NCBI GenBank assembly: GCA_002917775.1
Contig: KZ627158.1
Location: 812,273 to 876,272 of the forward strand
Direction: 5' to 3'
DNA: 64,000 nucleotides
Origin: Glaciozyma antarctica PI12
Taxonomy: Eukaryota; Basidiomycota; Microbotryomycetes; Kriegeriales; Camptobasidiaceae
Under the pieces are notes generated by a model. That model was given only the letters and a program-made list of their open reading frames with translations. It was not told the origin of the DNA and did not search any database. Of the stretch, positions 1-12,808 are shown piece after piece. Made by a program: the position numbers and the translations under genes. Every line of letters starts with the position of its first letter. Position 1 is the stretch's first letter.

Positions 1-1
1 G

Positions 2-2023
2 ACGATCGCTCTCAAGATCTACAAGACGTTCTGCAAGGACACGGAGAAAGTCGTTGCGTATCTCCTGGTCGCCAAGAAGCTCTACAACGTCCTGAACGTG
101 CCGATTCCGAACCTCAAGCATGTGCGTGGTTTGATTCTTTAGCCACGACCTCAGCGCTTACGCTTGCGTGCAGGCTCCCGTCGTCAAGTCGCTCTAAGTC
201 GCACGATGAGTACCTCCACGATCCCAACTTTGCTCAGAACCGCGAGGAGTACAAGGAGAGCAAGCGGATAGCAGACGGTGGCGCTCCGAAACGTAGGTCG
301 CCCTTCTCGAATCTCGCACTCCATCGACGACTTACCTGCATCTTGGACAGCAACAGCAGTAGCTTCAGCAGCTTCAACTCCGGCCGTCACTTCCTCCTCA
401 TCGACCGCTGGACCTTCTGGATCGTCCGCCAACGCTCCTTCAGTCGCGCCCACAAACTTCACCGATTTCTTCGAATCCATCGAGCAAGCTCAAACCTCCA
501 TGTTCAACCCTTCGACGGACTCTCCCACGACGCAGTACTTCCAGCAGCAGGCGACGTTCAACCCTTTCCTCCTTCAGCAGCAGCGGACGGGGATGGCGTT
601 CCCGCAGCAGCAGCTGTCGCCGCAGATGACGGGGATGGGATTCGCGGCATTCGGCATAGGAGTAGGAACGCCTCCGAATCCGTTTGGCCAGCAGCAGTTC
701 CTGCAGGCGCAGCAGTTCCTGCAGGCGCAGCCGACGGGCTTCATGCAGCCGCAGATGACGGGAGGGAACCCGTTTCGTCAGAGCACGATGCCGACGGGCG
801 CGGGAGGACCTTTCGGACAACAGCCCTTCTCTCAGCACCTCCAGCAGCCGTCGCCGTTCGCCCCTCAGCAGCAGCAGCAACTCCATTCCCAAGCGACCGG
901 GGCGTTCGCGCCTTCTCCCTTTGCCCCTCAGCAGCAGCAGACGTTTGCACCCTCGCCCTTCGCTCCCCAGCAGCAGCCTCAGCCGACCGGAGCGTTTGGC
1001 GGCGCTCCCTTCGGCCAGCAGCAACCTCAGCCGACAGGAGCGTTTAGCCAACCTCAACAACCCTCGTCCCTCCCACCCCAATCCTCGCCCTTCGCTCCCG
1101 CACCCGTCGCCTCTTCCGCACCCGCACCTTCTTCCTCCCCTGCGCCGCAACCTCTCGTCGGTCAGAAGACGGGTGCGCGCAACCCGTTCAATTCCTTGCC
1201 GGGCGAGGTGCCCCCTCCTGCGATGCCGGTGGGGCCGACCATGAATTCGCTGGCGTTTAGCACGCTCAGAGAAGGCGCACAGCAGCAACAGCGGCAACCG
1301 CAGCAGCAGGCACTGGCCGGTCAGCAGGCGAACGGGGGGCATCAGCAGCAGCAGCAGCCGAGCAACGCGTTCGGCTCGAGCTTCGCCGGATCGTCCTTCT
1401 CCACTCCCTCCTCCCAGCAGCCAGCTCCCGCCGCTCTCACTCCCGCTAAAACGGGCTTGATGGGAAGCGTCGCTTCGGACTTCGCGTTCGCACGTTCCGC
1501 CAGCCCATCCTCCTTCTCCTCGGCCCCACCCTCCTCAGCTCCTCTCTCCTCTCCCTCGACCTTCACCCCTTCCTCAACCTTTACCCCCTCCTCGACCTTC
1601 ACCCCCTCCTCAGCCTTCTCCTCAACCTTCTCCGCCCTCTCCCTCGCTCCCTCCTCCCCCCTCTCCTCCCCCTCCCTCACCCCTCTCCGAGCCCAATCCA
1701 CCGGCTTCGGCGGATCGACCATGAAGCCCTTCCAACCCACCTCCTCCTTCGGCTCCAAGCTCGCCGACGAACTCGGTCCCTCTCCCTCTCCCGCCCCGGT
1801 GGGAGGGTTCCAACCTTCGCCGCTGACGGCGCAGCCGACGGGGTTCAACCCGTTCAGGGGATCGACGTTACCGCCGCTTGGGGCGTCGTTGGGAGGATCG
1901 ATGGGGGTGCCGGCGCAGCCGACGGGGGCGTTCTCACCGACTAGTGGGGTGGGGAACGGAGCGTTTGAAGGAGGACAGCAACAGCAGCAACACGGGCAGG
2001 GGTTCGGGAGTAGCTTAATTTGA
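2..2023 (+). CDS. YAP1801: AP180/CALM-type clathrin adaptor, 3' part (N-terminus outside window)
   Basis: The first about 75 codons are the end of an ANTH domain: VVAYLLVAKKLYNVLNV, then PNLKH, then EYLHDPNFAQNREEYK. ANTH binds PI(4,5)P2 at endocytic sites. A long Gln/Pro/Ser-rich tail follows. It carries at least five NPF motifs (EH-domain ligands) and many LxxQxTG motifs, the target of Ark1/Prk1 actin-patch kinases, so the protein should act in clathrin endocytosis. Exons seen are 2-121, then from 174 or 199, and 351-2023. The intron at 293-350 is clear (frame joins PK to PTAVAS). The intron starting at 122 is ambiguous: the canonical cag acceptor at 173 restores the conserved APVVKSL but then hits a stop, while the aag at 198 keeps frame but loses it. 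The stop is TGA at 2021. The family is secure; the choice of paralogue symbol is not. Confidence 0.85.
1559..1612 (+). repeat. 18-bp coding minisatellite, three units
   Basis: Three in-frame 18-nt units, each encoding TFTPSS, lie back to back in the AP180-like tail, differing only at third positions. A fourth partial unit (AFSSTFS) follows. This is a typical slippage-expanded low-complexity coding repeat. Confidence 0.8.
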
Positions 2024-2147
2024 TACGACTAGATTCTGGTATTCGAGCAGTTGTTTATCGTCGTCGCCTTCGAGAGGAGAAAGCGAAAGATGCGTTCAAA
2101 CGACGTGCGATTCAATTTCCTTCCATTGCTGCTCCTCAAGTGCTGCT

Positions 2148-3853
2148 CTAGCGACCGTACGTGGGAGGTCCCGCAGGCTTGTTATCGAGGATCGTCTCAA
2201 TCTCAGCGAGGATGTCGGGCGTCAACTTGGGAATAACGTTGAGAGCCTCAAGGTTCGCCGTGATCTGCTCGGGCTTGGAAGCTCCGAGGATGACGGTGGA
2301 GACGTTGGGGTTGTTGGCGGCCCAGGCGAGCGCGAGAGCGGCTTGCGTCGTGCCGAGCTTGGTCGCGACGTCGCCGAGCTTGCGAACCTTTTCGAGCTTT
2401 GCCTTGCCCTCCTGCGAAGCGTGCGTTAGTCGAGCCTATGGAGGAGCCAGGAGGGGGACGAACGGGAGTCTGGAGGCTCTTAACCGTGTCGTTGAAGAAC
2501 TCGGGGTTGGTCGTAAAGCGAGAGTCCTGGGGAATTCCGTCGTTGTACTGAGAGCAAGATGTTAGCGACGAGGTCGCTTAAGAGAGCGACAGCGCACCTT
2601 CCCAGTGAGGAGTCCGCTCTCGAGAGGGCTCCAAATCGTCGTTCCGTAGTTGTACTTCTTGAAGAGGTCCGCAAACTGAACTTCGAACTTCTCGCGGTGA
2701 AGCATCGAGTAGTGCGGCTGCTCGCACGAAGGTCCAATGAGGTTGAGGCGGTCTGCAACGCCGATAGCTTCCTCGATCTGAGCAGAGGTCCACTCGGAGG
2801 TGCCCCAGTAGAACGCCTAAGTTCCGATAAGGTCAGTAAACCTCTCCTCTGACGCTCAGACGCCGCTTCGACTGAGACGAGGCTGGCTTACCTTTCCGCT
2901 CTCAATGATAGCGTTGAAACCGCGAACGATTTCGACCATCGGCGTAGAAGCGTCGTGTCGGTGAGCGAAGACGACCTGGTGCTCTCGTCAGTCGGCGCTG
3001 CTTTCTCGAGGGACGGACGTACATCCACGTAGTCAAGCTGGAGGCGCTTGAGCGAGTCGTTAACGCCCTCAATGATGTGCTTGCGCGAGAGACCCTGCGA
3101 TCCCGAAGGTCAGCGTCCTGTTTACTTCCTCCTCTTCTCCTCCTCGCTGTCAACGTACCTTCTGGTTAGGGTCCTTGCGACCAGTTCCGAAATACACCTT
3201 TGTGATGCATACTACTTCTTGACGGCACCACTGCATACAGTTAGCCTCTACAAGCGTGCTTCAGCTCCTCGCACTCACACCAAGCTCCTTGATAACGCGT
3301 CCCATCTCCGTCTCGCAAGCGCCGTTGGCGTAGATCCTGCTCAAGGATTAGCTGATGGCCGTCCCCCGACGGCGTAGTATTCACTCGGCGGTGTCGAACG
3401 TGTTGATACCGCTCTGCGTGCGACAGGATCAGCTTGCCTGCTCAGCGCTCCTCCCTCACAAACCGCGGTCTCAACGCACCTCCCAAGCGAGCTTCATGAT
3501 ATCCTTGACTGGGTCCGACTTCGTACCGTCCTGCTTGACGGTTCCACCGTAGGTGAGCCAGCCTCCGACTGTCGAGTAGGCGTCGTCGTCAGCGGAGCTA
3601 AGGATCGGAGAGAGCAGATCCACGTACGAGAGAAAGCAGAGACCTTGAGGCCAGTCGCTGCAGGAGAGTACAGAGGTCAGCTACTCAGGATGGCGAGCTG
3701 GTGAAGAGAGGAGCGTACCGCCGAGGTTCTTGAAGACCACTGCGCGCGAGAGAGGAGGGGGTTGTCAGCTTGTCCGTTCGCGCGAAGGAGCCCAGCCTTG
3801 AGGCGCCGGCTTGACTCACTGTTCTTGGGGTCAAAGGCGGTGGAGGAGGACAT
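2148..3853 (-). CDS. Aldo-keto reductase, potassium-channel beta-subunit (KCNAB)-like group
   Basis: Probable NADPH-dependent cytosolic oxidoreductase; substrate unknown. Spliced exons give the AKR barrel in order: a start [40 protein letters not shown]; the active-site Tyr segment [19 protein letters not shown]; the catalytic-Lys segment [37 protein letters not shown]; a GTSEW strand; [19 protein letters not shown]; and the cofactor-binding [15 protein letters not shown]. It ends [11 protein letters not shown]. The [11 protein letters not shown] and YNDGIP signatures match the fungal beta-subunit-like AKRs rather than yeast Ypr1-type enzymes. About eight short introns interrupt it. The start at 3853 is the only ATG upstream of the first conserved exon. 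It is divergent from the ABM-domain gene, with about 300 bp between them. Confidence 0.85.
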
Positions 3854-4153
3854 GATAGCAGCGGTTCTGGGGTGGTGAGGTGAGGGTAGGAGGACAAGAG
3901 AGGATCGATTCGGCTTGAGTGGGGCCGCCAACAGGTTGGTCACGTCTTAGCGTCTTTCAACCTGCCATGCTCAGGGAAGCAAGGCAGCTGCTGGTAGAGC
4001 AATCAAAGTCATCTCAAAGCGCCGCGTAGGAGGGCTGACTGAGGAGGGGCGGAGGGTCTGGCTGGACCTCTCTCCCCAGCACTCGGGTCCGGCTTTCGCT
4101 CTCTTCCTCCTCCCACTCACTTCAACTCCCTCTTATCAAACACTACCTTAACA

Positions 4154-4830
4154 ATGGCCTTCGCAATGCCCTCCAAGACCTCTGGACGAGTTATCCTCCA
4201 CGTGAGTCCCAACGGCGTTCCAGCCGACCTCCTTAGCTGACATCCCCACCTTCCAACCCAGGCTCTCGTCACCGCAAAGCGTTAGGCCCCCCCACTGCCG
4301 CGTCGTGAAGCCCTACTGACTGGGTGCTGCAGCCGGAGAGGGAGACAAGATCCAGGCACTGCTCGCCGACATCCGCAAGCTCGCTGAAAGCGATGAGGAG
4401 AAGGCCCGTCCCTGCTCCTCGCCGGCTTATGCGTACCCGGGCTAACTACCAGCGCTGCAGGATACCCACACCTACAGGACTTGCCGTGGAATCGATGGAA
4501 ACGAGGGTGCGTGAGATGACCGAGGCGTTCGGTCGGAGATGGAGCTGACTTGCTCTCCGCTCCTCCACACCCTCTCTCTATCCACGTCGTCCCCCGCACC
4601 TTCTCTCCACGCAGACAAGTTCCTGGTGTTCGAGGAGTACACTCTCCCCGATGGTATCAAGAACCATATCGCTGCGGCTCCCTTCCAGGCATTGGGAAGT
4701 GCGGGACTGATTGCCGACCTCAAGATTGAGTGAGTTTTCGCTCGTTCTGGACGTGTACAGGGCAGAGCTAAAGGCCACGCCTTGCAGCTACTTCACCGAG
4801 GTCCTGGCCGATAACACCGTCGTCGCCTAA
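4154..4830 (+). CDS. Antibiotic biosynthesis monooxygenase (ABM) domain protein
   Basis: Small protein of about 110 residues with the dimeric alpha/beta-barrel ABM fold, seen in MAFAMPSKTSGRVILH, ALVTAKPGEGDKIQALLADI, the core THTYRTCRGIDGNEDKF, LVFEEYTLPDGIKNHIAAAP and a C-terminal beta strand YFTEVLADNTVVA. Members are heme-free oxygenases or quinol/anthrone oxidases, but many are of unknown role, so no substrate is claimed. Five exons: introns at 4202-4261, 4281-4332, 4404-4460, 4507-4614 and 4730-4787. The third appears to use a GC donor (AAG|gcccgt): no GT site keeps the frame into DTHTYR. Confidence 0.8.
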
Positions 4831-5016
4831 GCTTCCCTCCTCCCCCTGAACCCGGAATACCAATACCCGCAGAAATGACCCTCTCGGTTCTGAAGCTTCC
4901 CAGCCACCAACCCTCCTGCTCGAGCAACAGTAGCGACCGCGAAATCGCAACATCAAAGTGACCCAAACTCCCTGCGTTCCAAAGCCTCGTAATCGACAAT
5001 CCTCCCTCCCTCCTGC

Positions 5017-6169
5017 TCAAGCAAACACCGCCCTCGTCTCGAGCTCGTTCTCGATCCTGCCATCCTCGATCTCCTCCATGCGAACCTTCCTCTCCTCCTG
5101 CGCGCCCTTCCTGCCCCTGTACTTGGCCGCCCTGACATTCTTCTGTCCCGCCGCGATGACCGAGGACGGCACGAACTCTGCGACGACGTCTCGTTAGCTC
5201 GCTTCGCATGGCCTGGAAGGAGAAGCTCGTACCCTTGTTCTCGTAGATCGTTGCTCCGTTGAAAGACCCCTCGAAGATCTTGACGGGTACGAGAACGAAG
5301 CGAGGGCCAATCTCGGAGAGCGACATGCTGGGACCTTCGACCTTCTTGCCCTTGCCCTTGGGAGTGGAGGAGGTAGTAGGGTCGGTGGAGGAAACGGGAG
5401 GAGGAGTATCGAGGATCTGTTTGCACGAGAGCTAGTGATCAGCGTGCGGCAAGGCGGAAGCTGAGGGAGCGAACGCACCTGGTAGTTGCGGAACCAGATC
5501 TTGCCGTCGGCAATGGAGAAGTTGAGAACGTGGTCAACGAAAGGCTTTGCCCTCCTCGCCGTCTTGGGTACCGCAAAGATCTGCTCTCGAGACCTCCATC
5601 AGCTCCCGTTGCTTGCTCACTCCCTTCGCAGCTCCAACTCACGTTCATCAACACCTCCTTGATCACCATAAAATGCGGGCTCTCGTCGAACGCCTTGTCA
5701 AACACGACGATAGGTCGGCTACCCTTCAAGCAGTTGCCCGTCATCTTGAGCTCGTCCATCGTATGCGCGTTGAGGACGTGGAACCGGATCGAAGGGCCGT
5801 TGGGCGCCTTGGCCGCCCACAGGTAGAGGTCTCCGTGCTTCCGGCGAGCCTCGAAAAAGAGGGCGTTGTTGCAGTTGGAGAGGTCGCAGAGTTCGTTAAG
5901 GAGGGGGAGTTGGTGCTTCGAGTCGAGCTTGGCGTCTGCGCGTGCGTGCGTACGGGTTAGCGGCTGTTGAGGTAACAGCAACTAATAGATCTGAACGCAC
6001 CCTTCTTGGCGTGAGGGAGAAGGCCAGCCAAGTCGTTCATGAGGTGCCGTTGTCGTTGGGTGATTCCACGCGAGGAGAGGACGAGCACACGCTGCTTGTA
6101 CGGAGGCCTCGCTGGCTCGGTCGTCTCAGCTCCGTCGCGCTTTCGTTTAAGGTCCTTGATGAGAGACAT
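5017..6169 (-). CDS. BRX1: BRX1, Brix-domain 60S ribosome biogenesis factor
   Basis: Nucleolar protein of the Brix superfamily needed for 27S pre-rRNA processing and 60S assembly. Reads MSLIKDLKRKRDG, then the Brix core: RVLVLSSRGITQRQRHLMNDL, LPHAKKDAKLDSKHQLPLL, NELCDLSNCNNALFFEARRK, HGDLYLWAAKAPNGPSIRF, LNAHTMDELKMTGNCLKGSR, FDKAFDESPHFMVIKEVLMN and SEIGPRFVLVPVKIFEGSF. The C-terminal tail is basic and charged and ends ETRAVFA. There are about four introns. Every segment fits BRX1 rather than RPF1, RPF2 or IMP4. The start is chosen because MSLIKDLKRKRDG begins with a basic stretch and lies 147 bp from the divergent RNase P gene. Confidence 0.95.
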
Positions 6170-6316
6170 TAGATAATCTGTGGAGGGTGAATCGGCAGGA
6201 GGAGATGGCCAAGTGGCTTGGTGAGAGCTCTCCCTGCGAATTTCTGAGCGACAACGCGTGGGCGTCTTTCGACTCAATCTCTTGGACTGGTTCAATACCC
6301 CTATCAAAGACCAAGC
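6170..6316. promoter_or_regulatory. Shared promoter interval, BRX1 / RNase P subunit
   Basis: 147 bp separates two divergent ATG codons, one for a 60S assembly factor and one for an RNase P subunit. The interval must hold both promoters. No specific binding site was recognised. Confidence 0.5.
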
Positions 6317-7199
6317 ATGGCTAAGAAAACTCGCCAGTCACCTAACGAGCCTTCTCCAGGCGCAGTACCCTCCCGCGACGTCCTCCAGCGCCTCAACTAC
6401 CTTTACCAAGCCTCCACCTTTCTCGCCGCCGCACTCGCGCCTCCAGCTCGTTCACCAGCCACTCCCGTCGCCACAGCCGAACCAGCGTTCCTTATCCCGA
6501 CGCAGGTGGGAGGTGCGGAAGTGGTGGTGGTGGGAGACGCGATGGAGGAGGGGCGGCCGGAGGCGTCGACGAGTGCTGCCTCGACGCGGCGCGAGGAGAG
6601 CGTGGTGCCCGAGACGAAAGAGCGGAGAAAGGGGAAGGGCAGAGCAAAGGAGGGGTTCGAAGGAACCTGCGCGCCGCCAGTCTCTCGGATGATGATCAAG
6701 ACGATGCGCGAGGTTGCGAAGAAGGCTGTGGTGCGAATGTGAGTCTCACGAGCTTCCTTAGCGCGAGGAGGTAACTGATACGTCTCCACGTAGGGACCCA
6801 ACTGTAAAGCGGACGATGTGCAAAGGCTGCAGCGCCGTACTCGTTCCTGGCATGTCCTGTACGGTCCGCGTCAAGCGTGCGTTCGTTCTCGCTCACCGTC
6901 CCCGCGAACTCTACTCACAGTATTGTACAGCTTCAGGACCTCACGGTCACTGCATCATGACCACCTGCTTGGCCTGCAACCACCGCCTTCGCCTCCCCGC
7001 ACCTCCTCACCTTCCTCCGGACTCCGCCGCCCCCTCTCCGACTGCCGAAGCGATGGATGTTGAGCGATCCAAGAGCGAAGGAGCAGGGAGGGAATCGACC
7101 AAGTGGGAACGGAAGAAGAGGAGGCAGGCGAGGAAGCCGACGTTCTTTGAGAGGGAGGGACATGTCACTTTCGCAGCGGATGTCAAGGTCGAGCGTTGA
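6317..7199 (+). CDS. RPR2: RNase P subunit, Rpr2/Rpp21/Snm1 family
   Basis: Zinc-ribbon subunit of nuclear RNase P (tRNA 5' maturation). Seen: the helical N-terminus DVLQRLNYLYQASTFLAAAL, an acidic low-complexity insert, REVAKKAVVRM joining DPTVKRTMCKGC, then SAVLVPGMSCTVRVK, and PHGHCIMTTCLACNHRLRLP. The two CxxC pairs (CKGC and CLAC) form the zinc site and the TVRVK and PHGH elements are family signatures. Three exons; introns at 6739-6793 and 6877-6930. The C-terminus is basic and extended. Rpp21/Rpr2 is favoured over Snm1 because the helical NYLYQAS segment is well preserved. Confidence 0.88.
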
Positions 7200-7572
7200 G
7201 CTGTAACGAGCTGGTCTCTCGCAGTCTTTCGTCTCTTCTGCTCTACGTTGTGCTCTGCTTCTGCGTCTCGTCTGCTTCATCCCGCTGAGAGGACAGGCAG
7301 CGAGGGGAACGATGGGAGCGAGGTCGTTTCAGCTCAACTCTTCGAAGCCCACCTCGCCTCGGAGTCGGTAACTCCAACAGAGATGATATCTATTCTACGA
7401 TCAAGCAGCGTTCATACTCCAAGGCGAGAAACGAAGGTTCCCCTCGACGTTGAAGATCTTATTTTGAGTTTGTTTTGTTGGACGACTCTCCCTCTCCTGC
7501 TTTCCTTCCGTCTTGTCCTCTCTTGGTCTCTCCTCCCAGCCGCCCGCCAGCTACAGCTACTCAGGCTCAGCA
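7200..7572. other. Intergenic interval before the NIMA-related kinase
   Basis: About 370 bp between tandem genes. It contains pyrimidine-rich stretches (about 7480-7560) expected of a fungal promoter/leader. An in-frame upstream ATG at 7513 could extend the kinase by 20 residues. Nothing else is recognised. Confidence 0.5.
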
Positions 7573-10103
<2,531 letters not shown>

Positions 10104-10598
10104 TAGGCTTGACGCTGTTCTCGTCTTTCGTTGTAGACGAACGTATATTCTTTTAGGTGTCTCCCTTACTACTGTCATTCTATGCATTGACTTCTTCGTT
10201 CCTCGCTCGCGTCCTGTCTCGTGCGCGAGGTGCTTCCGCTGCTTCTTTATCTCGGTCAAGCTGGCTTCGAATCAATCTCAGCGGCGGAAAGCTGCAAGCA
10301 CATCTTCACTCTCGCTCTCGAACCAGAAGCAAAGCGGCGTAGGAGCCAACGGCGCGAGGAGCTGATGGAACGACGAATCGTTTCTTTTGATAAGACACAT
10401 AGATGTGGAGGTTGTAGGGCGTAGCAAGGACGACAGGGTATCCCAGGATAGCAAAACTGTTGAGGGGGAGCGAGAGATAGGATGGGGATAAGGAGACAAC
10501 ATGAGGAATGGGGATGCGATCCTCCGTCGCGACGAATGGATGTAGTCGAACGAAAGGGGGTGGGGAGGGGCAAGAGGAACGAAGGGGAGGGAGAGAAA
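10104..10598. other. Convergent intergenic interval
   Basis: About 495 bp between the 3' ends of the NEK kinase (+) and the homeodomain gene (-). It presumably holds both 3' UTRs. The open frames here are short and overlap on both strands with no protein-like composition. Confidence 0.5.
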
Positions 10599-12808
10599 CT
10601 ACTGGTATTCGACACCGAGACTGATGCTCGATGTGGATCCTCGTCGGTCGCCAGCTCCAGGCGATCGCTGCTCCAGCGAAGGGTACGGTCCTCGAAGGTT
10701 GACCTGACTCCTGACCTTGCGGGTGGCCGACGCGCTCGAGAGTCTTCGCTCAGGGCCAGGAACACCGCACTGCTCCTCGATCGACTCGCCGTACGGCCTC
10801 GCCTGCTCCGCGATCGTTCCTAGCATCGACGACGTCGAACGGCGCCGCCCGGTCGGCTGGAGGAACTGCGGGTTCGTGAAGGCGAAAGCGGGTGGGGAGG
10901 GGTTGGCGAGCGTGGTGGGAGGGCCGTAGGCGGGGAGGTGAGGAGCGTAGGCGTGCGTCGGGTTCGAGGGGTAGGGGCCTGACGAGGGTGCGGCGAACGA
11001 GTGGCGCTTGGCGAAGGTCGAAGGCTGGTAGGTGCCGTTCGGAGGAGGTTGGTTGGGCCAGCTTGCGTGAGGCGTGACGGGAGAGGCGAGGCCGAGGTGG
11101 TCGAAAGTGGGGAGGAATCCGGCTGGGCAACTCGCTCGACGGCCGTTGTAGTGCGAGAATCCGTCGAGGCTCGTTCCAGGCGACGTTCCAAGGAGCGACG
11201 TATCTCCATCGCTGCTTCCAACGGCCGAGTGCTGCTGCATCGTGCCGAAGGAGTACTGGCTGAGAGGAACGGCGCCGTGCGCCTGCTCGTAGTGCGCAGC
11301 GCCCGGGTCGAAGAGAGCACCAGGCGGGTAGCCATAGTCGTGCGGCGCTATCTGGTCGTCCGGACTCGATCCTGGCGAGTACTCGTCGTCGTCTCGAGGA
11401 AGGTTGAAGCCAAAGTCGCGCGGGGGACCGGTGTCGTGGGGCGAGATGAAGTCGTGCTCGGTGCTGAGGTGGGCGTCGGGAGGAGGGCAGATGTAGGGGA
11501 ACGAGGAGACTTGAGGGCCGAACGAAAGCGGGTTCCGCGACATGGGGTCCTCCATCTCCCTCGACAGCGGCCACTGCGCGCCTGGGACCTCTGCGGCGTA
11601 GCTCGAGCTGTACGCCGGCAAGCTGAACCTTCGTCCCACCTGGCCCGCCTCCTCGAGCACGCGGAAGCGCCTTTGAGGCTGCTGCTGGTAATCGCCGTTC
11701 GCGTCGGGCGGCGAGAGGGATGGCGAGGGGAGTCCTGACGATCCGAGCGACATGGGACTGGGATAGATCTCCTGCTGGGGAGGATAGTAGGAATGGGCGA
11801 GGGGTTGGAGAGGGGTCGTGTAGATCGCTGGTGGCGCGTCGTGCGGTTGGAAAGGCGGAGGCTCGTAGTGCGAGGCGTACATGTGCCCCGAGCTGAGGGC
11901 GGCGGGAGGGCTCACTCTTCGAAGCGCGGCGAAGTCGTGTGGTTGGTGGGGAGGAGGGGGAAGGAAGTGCGAGTCGTGGCGGGGAGGGACGTAAGCGGGA
12001 TCGTAAGGGGCGGAGGAGTAGGTGGAGGTTGGCTCCTTCGAGTAGGCCGAATCTTGATCGCCGTCGACGACTTCCTTCTCCTGCTTTTCGCGAAGCTTCT
12101 TGGTCTTTGCTCGACGATTTTGAAACTGGAGGGAACGGCAGCCGCGTCAGCACGACTCGAAAAGGAGCGGACCGGAAAGCGGAGAAACGCACCCAGACTT
12201 GTACTTCTCGCGGGGTCATCTCGAGTTGCTCTGACAGGGCCTTGCGAAGCGTAACGTCCGGCTTGGGGTTGTGCTCAAAGTGGTACTCGAGGACCTTGAG
12301 CTGGACTGGAGAGGTTCGCCGGCGGTGCTTGACGCTGCAAAGCAAGGCGCTCGTCAGCCGAAGCTCCCCTCCAAGACACGGATAACGACCCAACTCACCG
12401 AAAAGGGTCGTAGAACGTCTGAACGAAATCCCCGTTCGCATCGTACGTGCCCTGGACCATTCCTTCCCCTTGCGGGGCTCCAATCTCGCCGTCTGCCATG
12501 GAGCGCGGTTGGTTGTGCGGCTCCAGCGGTGCGTTGAACAGAATGAACTGGGAGGTTGATCCCAAGGGTCCTTGCTCCTGCTCCTGCTCCTCCTTGAGCG
12601 CGTAATGGGACGTCCTTGACCCGCCGTTCTCGGTCATGTCTGTTTCCGCAAAGTCGGAGGCGTACTGGGGTTCACGCTGCGTGAGAGAGGGTGCCGGGTT
12701 GGAGGGGTGAGGAGAGTGCTGAGAGGGGGAGAGAGGGGGAGGGGCGGAGGCTGAAGAATCGTCCGAAGGTCGAGGGAGACTCGGAGGGGCGTCTGAGACG
12801 GACGGCAT
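10599..12808 (-). CDS. Homeodomain transcription factor
   Basis: The homeodomain spans two exon junctions: DPFRVKHRRRTSPVQLKVLE, YHFEHNPKPDVTLRKALSEQ, LEMTPREVQVW then FQNRRAKTKKLREKQEKE. Helix 3 (VQVWFQNRRAK) is intact, so DNA binding is expected. It begins about 135 residues in, after an acidic/Ser/Gln-rich N-terminus. A long Pro/Ser/Tyr-rich region of about 490 residues follows to SISLGVEYQ, likely a transactivation or regulatory tail. Introns lie near 12341-12399 and 12127-12193. This is a typical (non-TALE) homeodomain, related to the fungal Pho2/Hoy1-like group, not a mating-type HD1/HD2 pair: no partner gene lies beside it. An in-frame ATG at 12841 gives 11 more residues. Target genes are unknown. 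Confidence 0.88.

Noticed and set aside
440-1342. 300-codon open frame on the minus strand inside the AP180-like gene
   Set aside because: It mirrors CAG/CTG-rich coding sequence; the Arg/Leu-rich product is an antisense artefact.
10599-12808. Mating-type (HD1/HD2) locus
   Set aside because: Single homeodomain of the typical class, no adjacent divergent partner homeodomain and no flanking mating genes.
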